DNA of 35,093 nt from an uncultured Anaerolineae bacterium. GTDB taxonomy: Bacteria; Chloroflexota; Anaerolineae; J036; Brachytrichaceae. The DNA lies in NCBI GenBank assembly GCA_938034415.1, contig CALHLE010000043.1:1-35093 (forward strand). Reading direction: 5' to 3'. This document shows positions 8,244 through 19,492 of this stretch, one piece after another; the stretch's first letter is position 1, and the number at the start of each line of letters is the position of its first letter. Made by a program: the position numbers and the translations under genes. The notes beneath the pieces were generated by a model. That model had not been told where the DNA came from and did no database searches. It saw only the letters and a list, made by a program, of their open reading frames with translations.

Positions 8244-9884
8244 TCATACCCAGCCGATCGCGCGCGCGATGACTGCGCCGGCAGCGGCGACGATCAGGCA
8301 TCCGCCCATCAGGCCGACCGGGCTGGCCCGCCGAGAGCGCAGCAACCACCACATCGCCAGCGTGGCGACTAGGGGCAATCCGCCCGGCAGAATCGCATCC
8401 AGCACGCGCGTCTGCACGGGCAGTTGCGCCGCGCCGATTTGGATCAAGCCGCTGCCGGGCAATCCGATCGGCACGAGCGCGACAACCAGCGCGCCCAGCA
8501 CGAAAGCGCCCAGGCGCATCGCGCCGAACAAGGCCGGGCGCAGCCAGTTGTTGGCGCGCGCCCAGTCGCCGAAGCGATGCATCTGCGCATAGCCGAGTTG
8601 AAAGCTGATGAATCCGGCCGCCAGCACCAGCGCCGACTGGACGACTGCGAACATGAACGGCCCGACCAGGCTGCCGCGGTCCGCCAACGCCGCGCCTGCG
8701 GCGATGAGCAGCGAGCCGATCGCGCTCCGCATGACCGTATCGCCGATCGCGCCCAGGCCGGCCATGACGCCCGTCTTTGCGCCGACCAGCTCGGCGTCGT
8801 TGATCGCTTCGCCGTTGGCGCGGCGCTCCTCCAACGCGATGAGCGCGCCGACCAGCGATGCGCCGAAGGACCACTCGCAGTTAAACAGCGTCAAGCTGCG
8901 GCGCAACAGCGTGACGCGCTCGCTGGCCGTCTCGCATAGCCGCCTGGCGGCCGGCGCGAGCGCCGCAGCGAACCCCATGTTCTGAAAGCGCTCGAAGTTC
9001 GCGCCGGCGTCGTGGAAGAACGTCCACAGCATGAACGAAGACAGCAGCTCTGCCGGCGACAATCGCTGTCCTGCCACGTAGCCTTCGGCCTGATCGGAGG
9101 GCAGCACGTCGGCGACGAGCATCTCGGCTTTGGCGTCGGCGCGTCGGCGGGCCAGGAAGGCGTGGATGATGGCGATGCTGCCGCCAAGGAGCGTCGCCTG
9201 CGTCAGGTTCAGGTGGGGCGCGCTCAGCCAGCCCAGCAGGAAGTAGGCGACGCTGCTGCCTTGCATGACCAATCGCAGGCTCATGGCGATGCCCAGCGCA
9301 GCCAACAAGTGCCGGCTCCAGTCCATCGCCAATTGCACCCAAGCGGGGATGGATGCGGCGATGCCGGCGATGGTCGGCGCATCGAACAGCAGGATGAACA
9401 GCGCCGGCAGAAACGAGGTGAGCACGACCCAGATCTGCGTGGGGACGACATTGAGCAGCGCGACGCCGCCGACGTTGCCCTGGTCGGCGAAGTAATCGGC
9501 CCAGTGCGCGACCACGGTGTTGAACATGCCGCGCGCGAAGTTCAGCGCGATCCCGAACACGACCAGCGCGCCGAACAGCGCTGCCGTTTCCGGAGCGTCG
9601 GGGCGCAGGCCGCTCAGCAGCATGAGCGGCACCCCGACATAGCCGATGAGCGCGACATCCGGGCCGACCTGCACGCGGAGCTGGCTGAGGGCAAGCGTGC
9701 CCAAGTTGAGCGCGCCGCCGATTTGCGCACCGCGGATCGGGTCACCGAGCAGCGCGCCGGCTATCGTGCCGGCGACGAGCGGCTGGGCCAGCACATAGCC
9801 GCCCAACCCGGCGTTGAAGGCCGAACGGGCAAACGCATAGAACAGGGCGATGAGCGCAGCTTGCAGGACGCTCATCCGGCTCAC
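8244..9884 (-). CDS. Fused PTS mannose/sorbose-family IIC-IID permease, no IIA/IIB nearby
   Basis: The 546-residue membrane protein joins two PTS subunits. Residues 1 to about 255 match EII-Sor IIC (AQPLVAGTIAGALLGD, GAQIGGALNLGTLAL). Residues from about 274 match IID: LSPAELLSSFMLWTFFHDAGANFERFQNMGFAAALAPAARRL, then ALIALEE and GAKTGVMAGLGAIGDTV. IIC and IID together form the membrane channel for hexoses. Transport normally needs phosphorylated IIA and IIB plus HPr, none of which is encoded in this window. The IID segment that usually reads FNTHP is FNCEW here (near residue 333), an altered conserved position. The start overlaps the stop of the MBL gene by 4 bp, so the two are translationally coupled. 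It may be an uncoupled channel, or may use a distant IIAB. The family call is firm; the substrate is unknown. Confidence 0.85.
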   Translation of the reverse strand: MSRMSVLQAALIALFYAFARSAFNAGLGGYVLAQPLVAGTIAGALLGDPIRGAQIGGALNLGTLALSQLRVQVGPDVALIGYVGVPLMLLSGLRPDAPETAALFGALVVFGIALNFARGMFNTVVAHWADYFADQGNVGGVALLNVVPTQIWVVLTSFLPALFILLFDAPTIAGIAASIPAWVQLAMDWSRHLLAALGIAMSLRLVMQGSSVAYFLLGWLSAPHLNLTQATLLGGSIAIIHAFLARRRADAKAEMLVADVLPSDQAEGYVAGQRLSPAELLSSFMLWTFFHDAGANFERFQNMGFAAALAPAARRLCETASERVTLLRRSLTLFNCEWSFGASLVGALIALEERRANGEAINDAELVGAKTGVMAGLGAIGDTVMRSAIGSLLIAAGAALADRGSLVGPFMFAVVQSALVLAAGFISFQLGYAQMHRFGDWARANNWLRPALFGAMRLGAFVLGALVVALVPIGLPGSGLIQIGAAQLPVQTRVLDAILPGGLPLVATLAMWWLLRSRRASPVGLMGGCLIVAAAGAVIARAIGWV

Positions 9885-10948
9885 CGTCCTTTGCCCTTCT
9901 TCGACGCGCCGCCCTTCGGCAAAGCTTTGCGCTTAGCGGGCTTACTCGTCTTCTTGTTCTTGGTCGTCGCCTTCGACTTCGCTTTCGCTGCGCCCTTCTT
10001 CGCCGATGCCTTGCCGTCGGATTTCTTCGCGCGCGCGGCTTTCGCCTGCTTTGTGGTGGCCGGCTTCTTGGCCGTCTTTGGCTTTGCGGCGGACGCCGCG
10101 CGCGATGTTTCGGCAGCCTTCGCGGCCATCAGCCGATCATACGTCGCCAGCACGTTGGCGAGGTGAAGCTGCACCACAGCGCCGTTCAGCAGCACGCGCG
10201 GCATGCCGCATTGCTCGATAGTGATGGCTTTGGCCTCATCGCGGCTGCCGCCGGCGTCAATCAGCTTTTGCACCTTGCTGCGCAGGGTGTCTAGGTAGTG
10301 GACCTGCCGGCGCAAGGTGTCGCGGATCTCGCCGCGCAGGATGATTTCTCCGTGGCCCTGCACGATGTTCTCCAGTTGCATCGCCCCGATGGCTTCGAGC
10401 GACTGCTTAAGCTGATCGGGATCGCCGTTGGTGATGGTTGGCAGGGCCATGACGGTGTCGCCGGAGAACAGAATGCGTTCCTCGTGCAGCAGCACCGAGA
10501 CGCAATCCGCTGTGTGGCCCGGCGTGTGGATGATCTCCAGCGTCTTGCCCGGCATGCGCAGCGTGACGCTGTTCGTGGTGAAGGTGAACGTCGGCAGGCG
10601 CAGTTGGACGGGCGCAAATTCCGGCGATTGCTCCTTGGCGCGTTGCAAGGCGGCGAAGCCGCGCTCGATCAGGATTTCGCGCGCCATCTCGTGCGCGATG
10701 ATCTCGGCTTTGGGGAAGAGAAAGGCGCCGTAGACGTGATCGGCCTCGTGGCCGGTGTAGATTACGAAGCGCACGCCGTCCGGACAGCGCTTGCGAGCGA
10801 ACAAGGCGATCTGGGCCGTTTCGCTTGGGAAAGGAAGTGTGTCGATCAGGATGCCCGTGTTGCCGGAGACGATCAGGCTCGCGGTCACCTGCGCGTAGCG
10901 GTCGCTGGTGAAGACGTAGATGTCCTCCGAAGCCCGTTCCCAATGCAT
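9881..10948 (-). CDS. MBL-fold metallohydrolase with Lys/Ala-rich histone-like tail
   Basis: Residues 1 to about 275 are a metallo-beta-lactamase-fold domain. The first metal motif, usually THxHxDH, reads TGHEADH at 65-71, so D70 and H71 are kept while the first two His positions are Gly and Glu (H67 is shifted by one). The remaining motifs are normal: TPGHT with H145, SGDTV with D164, and QGHGE with H199. Residues about 276-355 are a low-complexity tail of Lys, Ala, Ser and Thr resembling histone H1 or bacterial Hc1-type tails, which suggests nucleic-acid or polyanion binding. The MBL fold covers hydrolases of thioesters, lactones, phosphoesters and beta-lactams; the substrate cannot be told. 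It is first in a two-gene unit with the PTS IIC-IID gene (4-bp overlap). A promoter is visible at 10987-11016. Confidence 0.85.
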   Translation of the reverse strand: MHWERASEDIYVFTSDRYAQVTASLIVSGNTGILIDTLPFPSETAQIALFARKRCPDGVRFVIYTGHEADHVYGAFLFPKAEIIAHEMAREILIERGFAALQRAKEQSPEFAPVQLRLPTFTFTTNSVTLRMPGKTLEIIHTPGHTADCVSVLLHEERILFSGDTVMALPTITNGDPDQLKQSLEAIGAMQLENIVQGHGEIILRGEIRDTLRRQVHYLDTLRSKVQKLIDAGGSRDEAKAITIEQCGMPRVLLNGAVVQLHLANVLATYDRLMAAKAAETSRAASAAKPKTAKKPATTKQAKAARAKKSDGKASAKKGAAKAKSKATTKNKKTSKPAKRKALPKGGASKKGKGR

Positions 10949-10986
10949 ACATTGAGGATACCTAAGCTTTTGACGTAATGCAAATT

Positions 10987-11016
10987 TTTATACATAAAGC
11001 TAGATGCGCGACACAA
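10987..11016 (-). promoter_or_regulatory. Sigma-70-type promoter for the MBL-PTS unit
   Basis: On the minus strand TTGTGT (11016-11011) is followed after 18 bp by TATAAA (10992-10987). This lies in the most AT-rich spacer of the region, about 40 bp before the start codon at 10948. Confidence 0.6.
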
Positions 11017-11063
11017 CATAAATTAAAGCTAAGGCATCCTGAGCATGCGACGAGGGGCTGCTG

Positions 11064-11939
11064 CTACGCGCCGATCAATGCTCGATAAGTCTGCGGCTGG
11101 CGCTGCTCGAGCAGGGGAAAGAGGTTGCGCCAGAAAGCCATGACGCTGAAGTCCAGATCGGCGATCAGCACGGCCGGCCGGCTGCGCGGCGCGCGGGCGA
11201 TGACACGGCCGGTCGGGTCGCACACGAACGACGAGCCGTAGAACTGAACGACGCCCTCGTCGCCGGTGCGGTTGACGGCCGCCACGAATACGCCGTTGGC
11301 GATGGCGTGAGCGATCATCACCGTTTGCCATCGCGGTTGCGTATCGAAGCCCGGGAAGTCCGGCTCGGAGCCGATGGCGGTGGGGTAGAGGATCAGCTCC
11401 GCGCCTTTCAACGCGCAGATGCGCGCCATCTCCGGGAACCACTGGTCGTAGCACGTCGGCACGGCAACCTTGATGAAGCCCAGGTCGTGCACCGGATAAT
11501 CCGAGTCGCCGGGCGCGAAGTAGTAATCCTCATGGTAGCCGCTGCCGCGTGGGATGTGTTGTTTGCGGGTGAAGCCGAACAGGTTGCCGCGCGGGTCGAA
11601 GATGACGGCAGTGTTGAAGTAGCGCCCATCTGCGCGCTCGAACAGTGAACCTACCACGAACGCGCCGGACTCGCACGCCAGCCGACTGCACAGCGCGCTG
11701 GTCGGCCCGTCGCCGAGCGGCTCGGCCAGGGCGAAGCGAGCGGGATCCTTTGCGTCGGCGAAGTAGCGGTGCAGCGTGAGTTCTTGCAAGCCGATCAACT
11801 GCGCGCCGCGGGCCGCGGCGGCCAGCACGCCATGGCGCAGCGCCTGCGCGTGCCGCAGCGGGTCGGCGCGCCATCGCTGTTGCACCAGCCCGATGCGGAT
11901 CACGCGCGCGCCGGGCTGCTGAGTGTTGCGCTTGGGCAT
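11064..11939 (-). CDS. aguB: Carbon-nitrogen hydrolase, probable N-carbamoylputrescine amidase
   Basis: The 291-residue nitrilase-superfamily enzyme has the catalytic triad E53 (GLQELTLHRYF), K126 (FTRKQHIP) and C163 (PTCYDQWFPE). The sequence around these residues closely fits AguB, which hydrolyses N-carbamoylputrescine to putrescine, CO2 and ammonia in the agmatine route to polyamines. The ATG at 11939 (MPKRNTQQ) is preferred. An in-frame start at 12023 would add 28 unrelated residues that run into palindrome copy C. No agmatine deiminase gene is in the window. A related omega-amidase or beta-ureidopropionase activity is possible but less likely. There is no Shine-Dalgarno; TAGAAT lies 7 bp upstream. 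Confidence 0.85.
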   Translation of the reverse strand: MPKRNTQQPGARVIRIGLVQQRWRADPLRHAQALRHGVLAAAARGAQLIGLQELTLHRYFADAKDPARFALAEPLGDGPTSALCSRLACESGAFVVGSLFERADGRYFNTAVIFDPRGNLFGFTRKQHIPRGSGYHEDYYFAPGDSDYPVHDLGFIKVAVPTCYDQWFPEMARICALKGAELILYPTAIGSEPDFPGFDTQPRWQTVMIAHAIANGVFVAAVNRTGDEGVVQFYGSSFVCDPTGRVIARAPRSRPAVLIADLDFSVMAFWRNLFPLLEQRQPQTYRALIGA

Positions 11940-11946
11940 GCGGGAG

Positions 11947-11952
11947 ATTCTA
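11947..11952 (-). promoter_or_regulatory. -10-like TAGAAT for aguB
   Basis: On the minus strand TAGAAT ends 7 bp before the ATG at 11939, with no Shine-Dalgarno between. This is a leaderless arrangement. No good -35 was found. Confidence 0.4.
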
Positions 11953-11990
11953 TATGCGATTGCGAGGCGCCGAGCAGCAACCGAAGACGC

Positions 11991-12021
11991 GGGTGGGTGA
12001 AGGCAATGCCTTCGCCCACCC
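11991..12021. repeat. Palindromic repeat copy C
   Basis: GGGTGGGTGAAGGCA (11991-12005) pairs with TGCCTTCGCCCACCC (12007-12021) except for one G:T position, around a single A. It shares the GAAGGCA/TGCCTTC core with copies at 721 and 7278, and CCACCC on its right flank with copy A. It lies between the divergent aguB and thrS-leader promoters. Confidence 0.8.
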
Positions 12022-12113
12022 ACCCCTTCTGGTTTTACTGCGGGCGAGGGGAGGTCTCATGCGCCTTAGCCTCCGGCAGGTTGCGTCCTCTGCTCTGTCA
12101 GCGGGGGCGCGTA

Positions 12114-12119
12114 TATAAT
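12114..12119 (+). promoter_or_regulatory. -10 TATAAT of the thrS leader
   Basis: A consensus TATAAT lies about 20 bp before the first base of the T-box stem I. The -35 is unclear: a TTGCGT at 12081 is 27 bp away, which is too far. Transcription should start near 12126. Confidence 0.6.
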
Positions 12120-12125
12120 TCGCCC

Positions 12126-12405
12126 TATATCAGGCTAAAGCGATGAGCGGAACAAGCGCCGCGCAACGCAGCTTTCAGCGAGCCGTCGTCAGGTGCGAGT
12201 GACGGCAGCCGGCCGCGCGGCAGCACCCTCCGCGAGCGCTGGTCGAGCCAGCAAGGCCAGCCGGGTTTCGCCCGTTAGCGCGAACATGAGCGGCTCGTCC
12301 GCAGCCGGTCGGCAGCATTGGCAACCGTCGCGGACGGCCGGAACGTGGGTGGAACCGCGAGACCAGACGCCTCTCGCCCCATGATGGGCCGGAGGCGTTT
12401 TCGTT
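12126..12405 (+). ncRNA. T-box riboswitch leader of thrS
   Basis: All main T-box parts are visible. The base of stem I pairs AGCG (12139-12142) with CGCT (12237-12240) and GCGG (12147-12150) with CCGC (12230-12233), with a kink-turn-like ATGA/GA between. The apical AG bulge and distal loop appear as AGCGAGCCGTCGTC and AGGTGCGAG. A Thr codon ACC at 12225-12227 on the 3' side of stem I is a plausible specifier. The T-box sequence GGGTGGAACCGCG is at 12347-12359. In the antiterminator GGG and GCGAG pair with CTCGC and CCC (12373-12380) around a 7-base TGGAACC bulge that would read the 3' end of uncharged tRNA-Thr. The competing terminator follows. Low charged tRNA-Thr should raise thrS expression. 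The element class is firm; the specifier call is inference. Confidence 0.92.
12367..12405 (+). terminator. Intrinsic terminator of the thrS T-box
   Basis: ACGCCTC (12367-12373) pairs with GAGGCGT (12392-12398), with inner GCCC/GGGC (12376-12379 and 12386-12389). It is followed by TTTTCGTTT. Its 5' arm is shared with the antiterminator, so the two folds are mutually exclusive. Confidence 0.88.
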
Positions 12406-12442
12406 TGGGCGCGCAATGCCGAACTTGAGCGCTGGAGCAAAG

Positions 12443-16332
<3,890 letters not shown>

Positions 16333-16339
16333 GACGCTA

Positions 16340-16374
16340 GGGACGACGAAAGCGCTGCAGCGCTTCGTCATCCC
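16340..16374 (+). terminator. Long hairpin after sat-cysC, probable terminator
   Basis: GGGACGACGAA and its near-complement TTCGTCATCCC flank a perfect palindrome AGCGCTGCAGCGCT, starting 8 bp after the stop codon. It is strong and well placed as a 3' end, but no T-run follows. It could instead belong to a second palindrome family. Confidence 0.5.
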
Positions 16375-16410
16375 ACACGATCCAAGCACCTTGCCCACCG
16401 GATCGTCGGG

Positions 16411-16773
16411 CTAATAGTAGCCGGCGATGGCGATGCAGGGCACATCGTGCCGGTCGCCGCCGAGAGGTCTACGATGGACAGCGCGCGGGCGAAGGCGCCG
16501 CCTTCGCCGATCATGCGCATGGCGCGCCGCGCGGCATCCCAGGCCGGCCGAATGGCATGTGCCGGCCGGCCGATGACGAGCGGCTTGAGATGGCGTTCGA
16601 TGATCTCGACGATGCCGGCGACGCGGCCGAGGCCGTAGCCGACGCCGACTTGTCCGTCGGCGCGCGCGGGCGAAGATGAACTCGCGCTCGGTGATGCGCT
16701 TGCCCCACACGAACAGCGGCTCGGACAACGGGACGACGACGCGGAAGGCTTCCAGCGATTCGACAGGAGGCAT
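16411..16773 (-). pseudogene. Enolase-superfamily (mandelate racemase/muconate lactonizing type) N-terminal fragment
   Basis: On the minus strand the frame from 16773 reads MPPVESLEAFRVVVPLSEPL then FVWGKRITEREFIFARA, a typical start of a mandelate racemase/MLE protein. Near 16665-16672 the reading continues in another frame as ADGQVGVGYGLGRVAGIVEI, IERHLKPLVIGRPAHAIRPA and EGGAFARALSIVDL. The first frame resumes as GGDRHDVPCIAIAGYY and ends at a TAG. The stretch that normally lies between IVDL and the GG loop (about 20 residues with ALWD) is missing, and the whole catalytic barrel is absent. This is a decayed fragment with two frame changes, an internal deletion and truncation. Fragment identity is fairly sure; the original substrate is not. 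Confidence 0.7.
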
Positions 16774-17019
16774 AGAAGCTATTTTGTGCCAAACCCGCAA
16801 GGGCGCAGTGCGCGCCTGATCAGCTCATGTGCGTCCCACAAGCGCGAGCAGGGGATGGCTCGCGCCGACGCCGAGCGAATCTAGAAGTCATCTAAAAACA
16901 GTACCGCAGCAAGATTCTGAGGCAGGCGCAATTTCAACGAGCGTCGTCAGCGAGTGCGCGGGCGATGCAACGGAACCAATCCACGAATACACAACCGGAG
17001 ATGGTACTCCGTGGGGTGC

Positions 17020-17500
17020 TGTGGAGGCTGAGTGTGAAGACATAGTTAAGCGATACCGACAGCCTGTTCCGCCTCTGTGGGCGCCAGCGCAGCGTGCAAG
17101 CGTTGTCGGTTGTAAAACACCTCGATGTACTCAAACGGCTCGCTCCATGCCTGCCAGCGCGCGTCGAATCCCCGCTTCAGCACACATTCCAGCTTGCAAC
17201 TTGCAAAGAAGCTCTCCATGACTGCGTTGGCATAGACATCGGCGGCGCGACTCATGCTTTGCATGACCTCGAATGCGCCGAGCCGTTCCGCAAATCGTTG
17301 CCGGCGTATTGACTGCCACGGCCTGAGTGAAACAGCAGGCCGGCTTCCACATCTCGTGTGCGCACAGCCTGCTCGACGGCCGCCACCACCCGTTCACGGC
17401 TCAGCGTGTCCCGCATCGCCCAGACCACCACCCGCCGCGCAAACAAGTCCATCACCACCGCCGGATGCAGCCAGCCTTCACGGGCGGGCACATACGTGTT
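17020..17500 (-). mobile_element. Remnant of an IS3-family insertion sequence
   Basis: The segment holds the 3' part of an IS3-type transposase and, beyond its stop, a string beginning TGTGGAGGCTGAGTGTGAAG on the plus strand (from 17020) that could be the right terminal inverted repeat because it starts with TG. The left end, orfA and the first half of orfB are missing, so the boundary near 17500 marks where the element was cut off against the nusA promoter. The terminus assignment is inference. Confidence 0.55.
17046..17500 (-). pseudogene. Truncated, frameshifted IS3-family transposase (OrfB, rve integrase core)
   Basis: Reading from 17500 on the minus strand gives NTYVPAREGWLHPAVVMDL, FARRVVVWAM and LLFHSGRGSQYAGNDLRN, the middle of a DDE integrase core (usually HSDRGSQYAS; here the catalytic Asp is Gly). 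Near 17280 the frame shifts and continues as LGAFEVMQSMSRAADVYANA, VMESFFASCKLE and FEYIEVFYNRQRLHAALAP to a stop at 17046. These are standard IS3 OrfB motifs, including the final Glu of DDE in MESFF. The N-terminal third is missing. Truncation, a frameshift and loss of a catalytic Asp make it non-functional. Confidence 0.85.
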
Positions 17501-17527
17501 GACAACCTTAAAAAACCTTAGTAGACT
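17499..17527 (+). promoter_or_regulatory. Sigma-70 promoter of the nusA operon
   Basis: A perfect -35 TTGACA (17499-17504) and TAGACT (17522-17527) are separated by exactly 17 bp. Transcription would start near 17534, giving an approximately 80-nt leader before nusA. The -35 box lies at the very edge of the transposase remnant, so part of the promoter may derive from the insertion. Confidence 0.75.
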
Positions 17528-17555
17528 TATCGCACAACCTCACGCGACGCAGGAT

Positions 17556-17589
17556 GAGAAGTGGGTTAAGAAAGCCCACTTTCTCTTTT
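17556..17589 (+). terminator. Terminator-like attenuator hairpin in the nusA leader
   Basis: GAGAAGTGGG (17556-17565) pairs with CCCACTTTCTC (17575-17585) with one bulged T, around a 9-base loop, and is followed by TTTT. It lies between the promoter and the nusA start, so it should stop or attenuate transcription into the operon. NusA itself promotes hairpin-dependent termination, so negative autoregulation is a reasonable inference. Confidence 0.7.
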
Positions 17590-17615
17590 CTAAGACGCAT
17601 GGGGTGTGATGGGCC

Positions 17616-19481
17616 ATGAAAAGCGAATTTGCACTTGCTCTTAATCAGATTGGCGCCGAGCGAAATCTGCAGCGCGAAGTCATCGCCAAGGTGATCGAAA
17701 GCGCGCTGGTCCAGTCCTATCGCAAATACGCCAACGTGATGAACAGCCAGAACGTGGCCGCCGTGGTGGACATGGACAGCGGGGATATGCGCGTCTTCGT
17801 CGAGAAGGAGGTCGTCGAGGAGGTGATGGACGACCGAACCGAAATTTCTCTGGAAGACGCCCTGAAGCAAAAGCCGGATGCCGTCCTCGGCGATTGCATT
17901 ATGGTTGACGTCACGCCGAAGGACTTCGGGCGCATCGCCGCGCAGAACGCTAAACAGCTCATTGTGCAAAAGCTCCGCGAAGCCGAGCGCGACTCTCAAT
18001 ATAGCCACCTTATTGATCGCGAGGGCGAAATCGTCACGGGCACGGTGCAAAGTGTCAACAACGCTGCCGTAATTATCAACCTGGGCCGCAGCGAGGCCAC
18101 CCTGCCGCGCAAAGAGCAGATTCCAAATGAGAAGTATGAGGTTCAGCAACGCGTGTGCGCCTACGTCCTTGAGGTCAAACGCACCAACCGTGGCCCTCAA
18201 GTGACGCTGTCGCGCGCGCATAAGAATTTCTTGCGTCGGCTGCTGGAAAGAGAAGTGCCTGAAGTGAACAATGGCTTGGTGGAGATTAAGTCCATCGTCC
18301 GCGAGCCAGGCTCGCGATCAAAGGTTGCCGTGGCCGCGTTGCAACCGAATATAGATCCGGTCGGCGCGTGCATCGGCCAGCGCGGGACGCGCATTCAGAA
18401 TATCATCAACGAACTACGCGGCGAGAAAATTGACGTCATCGAATGGAGCGCCGATCCAACGGTATATATTGCCAAAGCGCTCGGCCCGGCCAAAGTGATG
18501 GCCGTGCATCCCATTGATGACAAGAGCGCGTCTGTGATCGTGCCAAACGACCAGCTCTCGCTGGCCATCGGCCGCGAGGGGCAGAACGCGCGCCTGGCTG
18601 CCCGACTGACCGGCTGGCGGATTGACATCAAAAGCAGCAGCGAAGCGCTCAGCGAGGCGCTCAATAAAATTGCGGAAGATGCCGACCTACGGGTTTGGGT
18701 AGGCGACGAAATCATACAGGCGTTGCCAACGCTGCGCGAGCTGCTCGTGCGTCAGCGCGCCCTGCCAACGGCGCTGACGCCGGAGGAATTCACGCTCGTC
18801 AAGCGCGTGGTGGACAGCGTTTACGCCTACGAGGTCGCGCGCCGATCGAACGCCGATAAGCTCAAGCCCGTGATCCAAAAGGCGCAAGCCGAAGAGCGCC
18901 GTCAGGCGCGTCAGGCAGCCCTCGCGGCCATCCCCCAAGCAGCCTATGCCATGCCGCTGGAGGAGCTGGGACTTTCTCCTCGCGTAGCGCAACACATCAT
19001 CGCCGCCGGCATCGTCTCGGTGGGACAACTGCTCGAACATAGCGTGCGCGGCGATGAGGGCTTCCTGGCTATCGAGGGCATTGGCCCAAAGGCGCTGAAC
19101 GAGATCAAACAGGCGTTGGATAAGGCAGTTGGTCAATGGAAGGTAATGCCTGAGTCCGCGCAGACTCACGCCGGCGACGGCGCAAACGCATCGGCAGCGC
19201 AACCGGCGACGGAAGCGACAGCGCCTAAAGTCGAGGAGACGACAGAGGAGGCGCAGCAATACTTCATCGAAGCCATGAGCGAGGGCGAAAAAGAGGAAGA
19301 AGACGAGGGCGAAGGTGAGGCTATCGGTGCCAAGCCGTCCAAGCCGAAGAAGAAAGACGCGAAAGGCAAGAAGCCGGGCAAAGACCGCTTGCTCGTCTAC
19401 GATGAAGAGTTAGGCCGCGTCGTGACTCAGCACTTGCGCAAGCCGGGGCGTTACGGTGACCTGGACGACTTTGAAATCTGA
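17616..19481 (+). CDS. nusA: Transcription termination/antitermination factor NusA
   Basis: NusA binds RNA polymerase and controls pausing, termination and antitermination. The domain order is clear: an N-terminal polymerase-binding domain (1 to about 130), an S1 domain ([20 protein letters not shown] onward, to about 200), then two KH domains ([15 protein letters not shown] and the [17 protein letters not shown] region, to about 350). The 621-residue protein is much longer than minimal NusA. After a helical linker, residues about 446-503 ([20 protein letters not shown] to [16 protein letters not shown]) form a helix-hairpin-helix unit resembling the polymerase alpha C-terminal domain and the acidic repeats of E. 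coli NusA. A highly charged tail (Glu-rich, then Lys-rich) follows, ending in YGDLDDFEI. It heads the operon; rimP is not upstream. The promoter and an attenuator hairpin are visible. Confidence 0.95.
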   Translation: MKSEFALALNQIGAERNLQREVIAKVIESALVQSYRKYANVMNSQNVAAVVDMDSGDMRVFVEKEVVEEVMDDRTEISLEDALKQKPDAVLGDCIMVDVTPKDFGRIAAQNAKQLIVQKLREAERDSQYSHLIDREGEIVTGTVQSVNNAAVIINLGRSEATLPRKEQIPNEKYEVQQRVCAYVLEVKRTNRGPQVTLSRAHKNFLRRLLEREVPEVNNGLVEIKSIVREPGSRSKVAVAALQPNIDPVGACIGQRGTRIQNIINELRGEKIDVIEWSADPTVYIAKALGPAKVMAVHPIDDKSASVIVPNDQLSLAIGREGQNARLAARLTGWRIDIKSSSEALSEALNKIAEDADLRVWVGDEIIQALPTLRELLVRQRALPTALTPEEFTLVKRVVDSVYAYEVARRSNADKLKPVIQKAQAEERRQARQAALAAIPQAAYAMPLEELGLSPRVAQHIIAAGIVSVGQLLEHSVRGDEGFLAIEGIGPKALNEIKQALDKAVGQWKVMPESAQTHAGDGANASAAQPATEATAPKVEETTEEAQQYFIEAMSEGEKEEEDEGEGEAIGAKPSKPKKKDAKGKKPGKDRLLVYDEELGRVVTQHLRKPGRYGDLDDFEI

Positions 19482-19492
19482 ACGTGACGCGG

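Noticed and set aside
16487-16508. Fourth copy of the palindrome (GGGCGAAGGCGCCGCCTTCGCC)
   Set aside because: It lies inside the enolase-superfamily fragment and encodes the conserved EGGAFARA stretch, so the palindrome is likely a codon-use coincidence.
16829-17221. Plus-strand open frame across the IS remnant
   Set aside because: The minus strand carries clear IS3 transposase motifs here, so the plus frame is a shadow.
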